NCBI GenBank assembly: GCA_003427395.1
Contig: BFEA01000229.1
Location: forward strand, 1,648,470-1,674,187
DNA length: 25,718 bases
From: Chara braunii
Lineage: Eukaryota > Streptophyta > Charophyceae > Charales > Characeae
Direction of reading: 5' to 3'
Shown here one piece after another: positions 19,691-25,718 of the stretch. Each line of letters starts with the position of its first letter. The first letter of the stretch is position 1. Below the pieces are notes generated by a model. The model had not been told where the DNA came from, searched no databases, and worked only from the letters and a program-made list of their open reading frames with translations. A program made the position numbers and the translations under genes.

Positions 19691-19905
19691 CCCTCCACCA
19701 CCCGAGTATCCTCCATTATAATTATAAACGTTGTACGTAGGAGGTCCCGTGCTGATGGTAGCACCGGAATTATAGCCGTACTGGTCGACGCCGCTCCGTT
19801 CAGCCGCTTATCAGGAAGATGACAAAACCGAGCAATGTGACCTACCTGCCCACAGTTGTAACAACCTGCATCTCTAGCACCCTGCTTGTTCTGATTCAAC
19901 GCCAT
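19645..19905 (-). pseudogene. PLE N-terminal CCHC zinc knuckle (gag-like)
   Basis: The first ATG of the element (19905-19903) opens MALNQNKQGARDAGCYNCGQ, continuing VGHIARFC. C-x2-C-x4-H-x4-C is a complete CCHC zinc knuckle as in retroelement nucleocapsids, which bind RNA or single-stranded DNA. After about 50 residues the frame shifts: past ~19720 the meaningful reading is that of 19690-19496 (GLGRRVSNLEDLI). A 5' leader of 78 bases separates the ATG from the end of copy C, so the promoter would have to lie in the upstream pseudo-LTR, as proposed for PLEs. Confidence 0.7.
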
Positions 19906-19983
19906 CCTGACCTTTCAGACGAGTAAACGCGGAGCCACACGACACTAGTACAATCTCTATGTCAGTTACACCGTGAGAGGAAG

Positions 19984-21086
19984 TATTATGCAGAAGCAGG
20001 ACCATACAAAGGTCAATTAGGAGCAATCAAGACTTTACACAGGAGACCGTAGACACAAGACAGACCATGAAAAACGACTCATGACACGACCGAGACATAT
20101 CTTGACATGAAACCCGAACGTGACAACTACTTCCGAATGATATACATGAAGCACAGTAGCAGTAGTGCAGGAATAACGCTCCTCATCGGCGACGACCCTA
20201 CCGGTTTCACCTGGCTGCCGTGCCAGGATCATCAAGAGTCTTAAAGTTCAGTTGTTTGCCAAGCTATTTAAACTCCTTATTCTGCATCATAGTGTCATCG
20301 TTCCTTAAAGGACAAATGAACCTATACTAAAAAAATGTAAAAAATAAAAAATAATAAAAATAAAAAATAAAAAATAATAAAAGTAAAAAATAAAAAATAA
20401 AATAAAAAATCATAATACCCAATTACTTCAGATCGTGTATCCAATCTAAGAACCAAACAGTATGCTTCCCACTGAATCAAAAAACTTACGAAGCTTCTCG
20501 ACCGCGTCAAACTTCGACAAAAGGTACCAAACGCTCCCGACACTTCTCCGAGTCTAGTTACTTCCACCACTTGCCCAGTTGTCCACTTGTTTCACCACTT
20601 GTAACACAGCAGAAAAAATCAAAAAATAAAAAACGAGAAAGTAGCGAGGATCAAATAGTACTACAGATAAACGACCATTTCCCCTGTTCCAATCCACATA
20701 CGTTTGCCAGAGGACCGTCCGACCCTTCGATAAAAAAACCTCGAATCATACCCCCTTACTATTGCCAAAGCCACTAGAACCCCCCAATCTATACCTAACA
20801 CCATCTCTACCCCTCCTCATATATCCAAACCTCCCTTAATTTGTCAGAATTGACAACCATTCACTCCACAGGCCTCCGAACTTCCTTGAGAAAGAAACCA
20901 AAGCTTTATCAAACAAATCATCTGGGTACCCTCTCCTCCACAATTCACTTTTCAATGCAACTAAAAATGGCACCTCCGCACCAACCACTNATGAATTCAC
21001 TTTTGCCCGATGCATGAACGAACCAATGACAACGGCTTTTTGTTGCTTGTTCGAGTACGACACGTAATCCTGAATCACTTGAAATA
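19984..21086 (-). mobile_element. 5'-truncated PLE copy C (upstream pseudo-LTR)
   Basis: Same sequence as 14681-15750, in direct orientation, joined to the 5' end of copy B. Homology ends at 21086 in the RT (TTGAAATA), with unrelated sequence beyond. The RT part reads FQVIQDYVSYSNKQQKAVVI and stops at a TAA (20838-20836) where copy B has Trp. One base (20990) is unresolved. A truncated copy fused head-to-tail to a longer one is the typical PLE arrangement. Confidence 0.88.
20194..20235 (-). ncRNA. hammerhead-like core, PLE copy C
   Basis: Minus strand: TTGATGA (C3 changed to T), perfect 6-bp helix CCTGGC/GCCAGG with loop ACGGCA, GAAA, mini-helix CC/GG around GGTAG, GTC. Helix II is better here than in copy B. 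The U.U at the base of helix II is shared by all three copies. Confidence 0.42.
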
Positions 21087-22165
21087 AATGTTTGGCCACA
21101 CCTGTTTTTATTTTATTTTTAATTGCTCTTATTTACTCTTTTTCTTCTTTCTATTTATTTTTATTTTTATTTTTGCGTGTGTGCTTCCTTCCCAGTTTGG
21201 TAATTAGTATCTTCATGTAATGCTCTCTGTCATGAGTTGGTTGAGAGTCTCAAGTTTTTTTCTTTTTCCAATTGCATTCGTCTTTGGCCCTTTTTCAGCT
21301 CCGTAAGGTACATGAGTTCTTGTTGCACAATTAATTCCAACTTCTATGCAAATGTCACATTTCTTTTTATTTTTTCGCTTCCTACCGAGTCTGGTAATTG
21401 GTGTCTTCATTTAATGCGCTCCGTCACGAGTCTTGGGGATGTGGGTGTGTTATGGAAAAGCCCCATTATCGGTTCTCCACCTAAGTAAGAGGGTGGGTGT
21501 CCTCAGTGGTTTGGGGTGCTAAACAACGAATATATTATAGCACCAAGCCCCGCCTTGAATGGCCAAGGCCTGACACTGCAAAGCTGGATCTAGAATGTCC
21601 ATGCCTCCTTTGGATTTCGTGTGCGCCATGCTGCTCATGGAATGATATGAGCAAGCTCGTGGTCGCCTCTCCAAAGCAAGGATGTAAGTTATAGTTTTAT
21701 ATCCTTTGTAGCCTTTTTACTAAGTGACCAGAGTGTTGATTTGTACCATATCGGCGCCAACACAACATCGTTGATTAGGGGTGTTGTCCCCACCAATAAA
21801 TAGATACAAATAGAAATAACCAAACCATATCAACAAACTGTAAACACCGGGTAAATCGTGTGTATAAGCTGACTAAACTTCCCTCAGTCACTCATGTACT
21901 GATTGACTTTTTTACAAATTTATTGTTTTATTTCAATTTAGGATTAATTTTGATGTGTAATTTATCTTATTTCTTCCCCATATGGACTGTTTGTTTCAAA
22001 ATGATTTTGATGCTGGTACACTTCATTGACTTGTTTTATCCCAGCCCGATCTAGAAATCCTTTCATAATTGGTTGCTGGCTTTCATTGCGTTGAGAGGGA
22101 TACACATAGAATACAAATGAGGGTTTCTAAAGGCATCCATTTGACTCGTGGCTGTTCACGTGGAC
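21087..22165. other. no gene recognised; one decayed duplication
   Basis: T-rich at 21105-21175. A degenerate direct repeat is present: TTTGGTAATTAGTATCTTCA, TGTAATGCTCTCTGTCATGAG (21197-21236) versus TCTGGTAATTGGTGTCTTCA, TTTAATGCGCTCCGTCACGAG (about 21390-21431). Short frames show no recognisable protein. Confidence 0.45.
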
Positions 22166-22933
22166 GGTGGACGATCCCTAATGGAATGAAGTCAACATCA
22201 ATTTCTTATTACCTAGTTGACCACCATGCCAGAGACCTGTGAGAATTTGTCCATCAATTTATTGATTTCTTCCGTATTAGAAAATGAGGGTTCCATCATT
22301 AGAGTGAGATCAACTGCAAACATTCGCTTCAACTAGAATACCAGAGATCTGCAGACGACAAATATGTCTATCAGCCCTAAGATTGCCCCCTAGTGCTTCC
22401 ATTATAATGAAAAAAAAAAGGAAAGGAGCTAGGAAGACCCGTTGTCTAACTGGCTGTTTGGATGGGCGATCCCCATTGGAATGAAGTCAACATCAATTTC
22501 TTATTACCTAGTTGACCACCATGCCAGAGACCTATGAGAATTTGTCCATCAACTTATTGATTTCTTCCATATTAGAAAATGAGGGTTCCATCATTAGAGT
22601 GAGATCACCTGCAAACATTCGCTTCAACCAGAATACCAGAGATTTGCAGACGAGGAATATGTCTATTAGCCCTAAGATTGAACCCTAGTGCTTCCATTAT
22701 AATGAAGAAAAAAAGGAAAGGAGCTAGGAAGACATATTGTCTAACTGGCTGTTCGGATGGACGATCCCCATGTCAGAGACCTAAGAGAACTTGTCCATCA
22801 ATTTCTTTATTTATTCCATATTAAAAACTGAGGCTTATTACCCAGTTGACCACCATGTGAGTGACCTGTGAGAATTTGTCCATAAATTTCTTTATTTATT
22901 CCATATTAAAAACTGAGGCTTTCATCATTAAAG
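22166..22933 (-). repeat. tandem cluster of LINE RT fragments, part 1
   Basis: Copies at about 22166-22465, 22466-22770, 22771-22833 and 22834-22933 repeat one ~300-base segment; the last two are cut short. On the minus strand they encode LINE RT palm pieces: APFLFFFIIMEALGGNLRAD, then HICRLQISGILVEAN and a decayed FADDLTLM-like stretch, closely related in protein to 9087-8800. Units 1 and 2 are about 95 percent alike by eye. Repeating an internal RT segment head-to-tail suggests local tandem duplication and not separate insertions. Confidence 0.8.
22926..22933. repeat. left target-site duplication of MITE 1
   Basis: CATTAAAG; the right copy at 23376-23383 is CATTGAAG, one mismatch. Paralogous uninterrupted copies read CATTAGAGTGAGATC at the same point. 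Confidence 0.75.
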
Positions 22934-23375
22934 CTAGGTTACCAGTCGTCCGATGGCCGGACGTCTCCCCCAACTGTCCGGTAGGGGGATTGTCCGGGAT
23001 CCCGGACAACCACTTTTTGACATTAAAAAAAAATAAAAATAAAAAAAAATGAAAGTGTTGCACATGCCATAGAGAGCCCCCATTAAAAAATTCAGAATTT
23101 CCTGAGCATTTGGTGATAGGGTGCTATTTGGGGTGGGAGGGGGGGTTACGAGGGGTTTTGGTGGGGATACGAGGGGTATAGGTAGGCATTAGAAACTGCG
23201 AAGATTTTTATCATTTTTTCTACTGGCTCAAATGAGCCAAAATTTTGGTGGCATACACCTTATACAAGGTAGAAGCCACATGATTTTTTTGCGCTAGGTC
23301 GGACAACCCCTGTCCGATCCGACGTCTGACCAGACGTCCGGTCGGACATCCCGGACGTCCGGTAAAACAACCTAG
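22934..23375. mobile_element. hAT-like MITE 1 (442 bases), inserted in the LINE array
   Basis: Ends are CTAGGTTACC and GGTAAAACAACCTAG: inverted termini with CTAGGTT perfect and a partial match further in. Both subterminal regions are packed with GTCCGG/CCGGAC words, including a perfect 20-base palindrome TTGTCCGGGATCCCGGACAA at 22990-23009. The middle is A-rich and non-coding. The 8-base target duplication and short termini fit the hAT superfamily. The dense subterminal words resemble transposase-binding repeats of such elements. No transposase is encoded. Confidence 0.8.
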
Positions 23376-23522
23376 CATTGAAGTGAGATCATCTGCAAAC
23401 ATGGAACTAATGAGGATAGAAAAATGGAAATACCAGAGACCTGCAAACAACGAATATTTATATTAGCCCTAAGATTGGCCCCTAGAGCTTCCATTATAAT
23501 GAAAAAAAGAAGGCAGGCAGCT

Positions 23523-23575
<53 letters not shown>

Positions 23576-23714
23576 CCCATCTGCAAACATGGAACTAATG
23601 AGGGTAGCTTCAACCGAAATACCAGAGACCTGCAAACAACGAATATTTACATTACCCCTAAGATTGGCCCCTAGAGCTTTTATTATAGTAAAAAACCGAA
23701 GGCAGGCAGCTAGG
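23376..23714 (-). repeat. tandem cluster of LINE RT fragments, part 2
   Basis: Two further copies, 23376-23520 and 23578-23714, encode FFIIMEALGANLRANINIRC and LQVSGIS-type sequence on the minus strand. They are about 90 percent alike and separated by a 51-base T run. The first copy continues the unit broken by MITE 1. Confidence 0.8.
23525..23575. repeat. 51-base T homopolymer
   Basis: An uninterrupted T run between two LINE fragments. On the minus strand it is a poly(A) that could be a retrotransposed 3' tail. Its length makes assembly collapse or expansion likely. Confidence 0.95.
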
Positions 23715-24280
23715 GGGTCCCCTTGTCTTTTCCCCTTGTCTAACTGACCTTTGGAGCCTCATCTCCGAGGACGAGAAAGAAAAACAAGAATTCAAAAAAA
23801 TATGATAGTTTCAGTGAAAATTCAGCCGAAAAATGACACCACCTATTAACCATTAGTGGGACAATTGACTCGGACTCGATTGGTAGCCTTACTATGTAAG
23901 ATTCATACCCATTAATAAAATTCAAGTCCAAAGTTAAGCTTGAGGAAACATGCGTGAAGGAAATGGAAGTCAAAATGCATGAGCTTTCTCTAAGTTTGAT
24001 GATCCAGATTTTCGGAAAAACGTGCGATAGTTTTTTTATTCATAGATCATGATTTCATGTCTGATACAAGTGAAACCACTCGCGTGTAGCCTACATGTCC
24101 CTTCCTCCATATCCCGATGCTCCTCTCGGCTGAAGAAGTTTCTCCAACAGCACTGCAAAGAAGAGTGCATCCGTATGTTACGCATTAAAGCCTCACCCAT
24201 TAGTTTAGTGGTTCCTGCATTGTCATAACGAATGCCCCTCCTACGAGAGAGTCTCTCGCTGTGCCGGCCCACTTGCCAGA
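23715..24280. other. no gene recognised
   Basis: No known motif in either strand and no repeat of note seen. The minus-strand frame that crosses 24036-24506 runs through the CA-rich duplication and shows no recognisable domain. Confidence 0.4.
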
Positions 24281-24290
24281 GCCCTACCAG

Positions 24291-24706
24291 GCATAGCGTT
24301 TGTGCCATGGTGTCCATACATGCACACACCCATTCACACACACATTCACACACCCATTCACACACACAATTGAATCGGTTTTTTGTATGTCTTTCCTCTC
24401 TATTTTCCCTATGTACTTTCCCTGTCTCTAAGCACGCTCTTCTAAGCAATGCCAAATAGTGGGCACTCCTTGTCTGGAGTGCCTGCCGCACTATTAGGGC
24501 GGCCACTCAGTGGCATAGCATTTGTACCATGGTGTGCATACATGCACACACCCATTCACACACACAATCAGTTTTATGTATGTCTTTCCTCAATTATTTC
24601 TCCTATGTACTTTCCGTGTCCAACTAAGCACTTCAAAGCGATGCCAAACAGTAGGGCACTCCTTGTCTGAAGTGCCTGCAGCACTATTAGGGCGGACAAT
24701 CAGCTC
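24291..24706. repeat. tandem duplication of about 200 bases
   Basis: Unit 1 (24291-24502) and unit 2 (24513-24706) share GCATAGCGTTTGTGCCATGG, CATACATGCACACACCCATT, CTATGTACTTTCC and the closing GCACTATTAGGGCGG. Unit 1 has an expanded CACACACATTCA microsatellite. Confidence 0.85.
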
Positions 24707-24900
24707 TGGATGTGGGTGTATACTACATGGGTGACGATGGATGTTTGTCGGAGCGACAACAGTCTGTGGGGTTCACTTGTGGTGTGAGTAGATGATGCAT
24801 TTCCTTGTGTGGGCTGCCCTGTCTATGCTCCGCTGCTGCCTTGCTGCCCATCCCGCTTGCTTCCCATATCGTTCTTTGCAGCCGGTGTGTTTACTGAGTA

Positions 24901-24908
24901 GTTCGGAT
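24901..24908. repeat. left target-site duplication of MITE 2
   Basis: GTTCGGAT, repeated exactly at 25160-25167. It fits the hAT preference nTnnnnAn. Confidence 0.8.
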
Positions 24909-25159
24909 CTACGTACCACCGTGTTCGTGTTCGGAGGCGAACGCGAACAAGCGCCCAAAACCCTCCGAACGCGAACATAAAAAAAAAAAAAATTCTGAAA
25001 AAAATATGTCATGTAAAATAACCATACAAGCAACTTTTGCCTTGGATTCATGTTTTTTTTTTTTTTTTTTTTACGGAAAAAATTATGTTCGCCCGAACAT
25101 TTTCGCGAGCTGTTTGCGCGAACGTGAAGGGGCGCGAACACGTTCGCCGTGCTACGCAG
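24909..25159. mobile_element. hAT-like MITE 2 (251 bases)
   Basis: Left end CTACGTACCACCGTGTTCGT; right end, reverse-complemented, CTGCGTAGCACGGCGAACGT. These are imperfect terminal repeats of about 27 bases. Subterminal regions are dense in GCGAAC/GTTCGC words and the centre is A/T-rich with a poly-A (left) and poly-T (right) stretch. A perfect 8-base duplication flanks it. No coding capacity. Its design (CTA/CTG-starting ends, 8-base duplication, CpG-rich subterminal words around an AT-rich core) resembles MITE 1, but the sequences differ. Confidence 0.82.
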
Positions 25160-25167
25160 GTTCGGAT

Positions 25168-25540
25168 GTGTTGCTGGTGTTGCTTTGTGCTCAATTGCGC
25201 TGTTGCCTTGCTGCCCATCCGTGTGCCTCGTCTCCCCTTCCACTTCTCGCTTGGGTGCCCTGAAGTTTAGCTGCTTTGTGCTTCGCTGTCTCGTTGCCGT
25301 GCTGCTCGTCCACTTGCTCTGTTGCTCCGTGCAGTCAGCTTCGGCGTTGTGCAGCTGGGTTGCCCCCCAGCATTGCCTGATGCTCTGCTGAGTTACTGCC
25401 TGCTGCTATGTTGCTATGTGATGTTTTGCCGGCCGACTGTCTGCTTTCAACAGGTGGCAAAATCGTAATGGACCAAAGCATCAATATGCGGATTGCCAGA
25501 TTATTGAGGGCTCAGCATCCTGATCAGTCGGTGCATCAGT
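25168..25540. other. GC-richer stretch with repeated words, no gene recognised
   Basis: GTTGCCTTGCTGCCCATCC at about 25202-25220 repeats the word GCTGCCTTGCTGCCCATCC before MITE 2 (about 24834-24852), so the MITE may lie between two halves of an older duplication. Overlapping Cys/Leu-rich frames reflect the TGCTG/TTGCT composition. Confidence 0.4.
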
Positions 25541-25667
25541 TTTTTTTCCTTTCCTTTTTTGGAACTCTTTTTTTTTTTTTTTTTTTTTTTGGTTTTTTTT
25601 TTTTTTTTTTTTATTTTTTTGGGATTTTTTTTTGGAATTGGTTTTTTTTTTTTTTTTTTTTTTTTTG
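25541..25667. repeat. T-rich low-complexity tract
   Basis: Long T runs are broken by GG, GGAA and A. Possibly a decayed or wrongly assembled homopolymer. Confidence 0.9.
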
Positions 25668-25718
25668 GTCCGTGTTTGGTCGAACGGCCGAACGTGTCGA
25701 GAGGGGGTGCCGATATAT

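Larger units (their letters stand above)
14681..19983 (-). mobile_element. near-complete Penelope-like element, permuted type, with gag-like N-terminus (copy B)
   Basis: The element starts right after the truncated copy C (boundary 19984/19983), has a 5' leader of about 78 bases, the first ATG at 19905, coding matter down to the RT stop at 15427, and a 3' region to 14681. Order of encoded parts: CCHC knuckle, coiled coils, Lys/Glu helical segment, GIY-YIG nuclease, CxC zinc-like site, PLE RT. GIY-YIG before RT is the layout of the Chlamys/Naiad clade of PLEs; most PLEs carry it after the RT. The coding path uses several frames and contains stops of all three kinds, so this copy is dead or needs recoding. 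No integrase, protease or RNase H is present, which excludes an LTR retrotransposon. Confidence 0.8.

Noticed and set aside
18092-19822. Long Ser/Phe/Leu-rich frames on the plus strand (for example 18458-18970, 19472-19822)
   Set aside because: They are antisense to the Lys/Glu-rich coiled coil; the composition is what complementing such codons gives.
19815-19905. CCHC knuckle as evidence for an LTR retrotransposon or retrovirus Gag
   Set aside because: No protease, integrase, RNase H or LTR; the downstream RT and nuclease are PLE-type.
24773-25391. Cys/Leu-rich frames around MITE 2
   Set aside because: They run through the MITE poly-A/poly-T core and differ on every strand; no conserved motif.
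25541-25667. Telomere-like T/G tract
   Set aside because: No TTTAGGG-type unit; it is an irregular T tract.

Overview
Eukaryotic repeat-rich DNA. I recognise no ordinary host gene with confidence; almost everything that can be identified is a mobile element or its debris. Two things hint at the green lineage, possibly a charophyte alga or a non-seed plant: a Penelope-like element (PLE) with its GIY-YIG nuclease upstream of the reverse transcriptase (RT), a layout known from the Chlamys/Naiad PLE clade, and a LINE with a C-terminal zf-RVT-like zinc site of plant type. Naiad PLEs also occur in animals, so the placement is an inference.

Layout. 1-1040: no gene; one decayed tRNA-like head and an A/T tract. 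1045-2560: a 5'-truncated PLE copy (copy A) on the minus strand, with an open 269-codon RT fragment, a 3' region and a hammerhead-ribozyme-like core. 2600-6400: tRNA-derived SINE-like heads, a 139-base near-perfect hairpin, an 18-bp perfect hairpin, and an inverted/tandem repeat block at 5567-6024. 6800-9950: a heavily decayed LINE on the minus strand. 10000-12174: AT-rich, no recognisable gene. 12175-12319: a gap followed by 35 bases of PLE RT and a palindromic Nextera mate-pair junction adapter, an assembly artefact. 12320-14680: C-runs, a microsatellite, a 125-base tandem duplication and a weak candidate for a small spliced gene.

The centrepiece is at 14681-21086 on the minus strand. A nearly complete PLE about 5.3 kb long (copy B) directly follows a 1.1 kb 5'-truncated copy of itself (copy C). 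This is the pseudo-LTR tandem layout typical of PLEs. Read from 19905 downwards, copy B encodes a CCHC zinc knuckle, long coiled coils, a conserved Lys/Glu-rich helical segment, a GIY-YIG endonuclease, a small CxC zinc-like site and a PLE RT. Frameshifts and in-frame stops break the reading frame. A gag-like N-terminus ahead of the nuclease and RT is the most unusual feature. The 3' region of copies A, B and C shares a short block with the pattern CTGATGA-helix-GAAA-mini-helix-GTC, as in the hammerhead ribozymes reported from PLEs.

21087-25718: a cluster of repeated fragments of one LINE RT segment (22166-23714). A 442-base hAT-like MITE interrupts it, and its 8-base target duplication can be checked against paralogous empty copies in the same array. 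A second hAT-like MITE (24909-25159) with a perfect 8-base duplication, a 200-base tandem duplication and long T-tracts follow. The picture is of nested retroelements and small DNA transposons, with the PLE supplying the only near-complete coding set.
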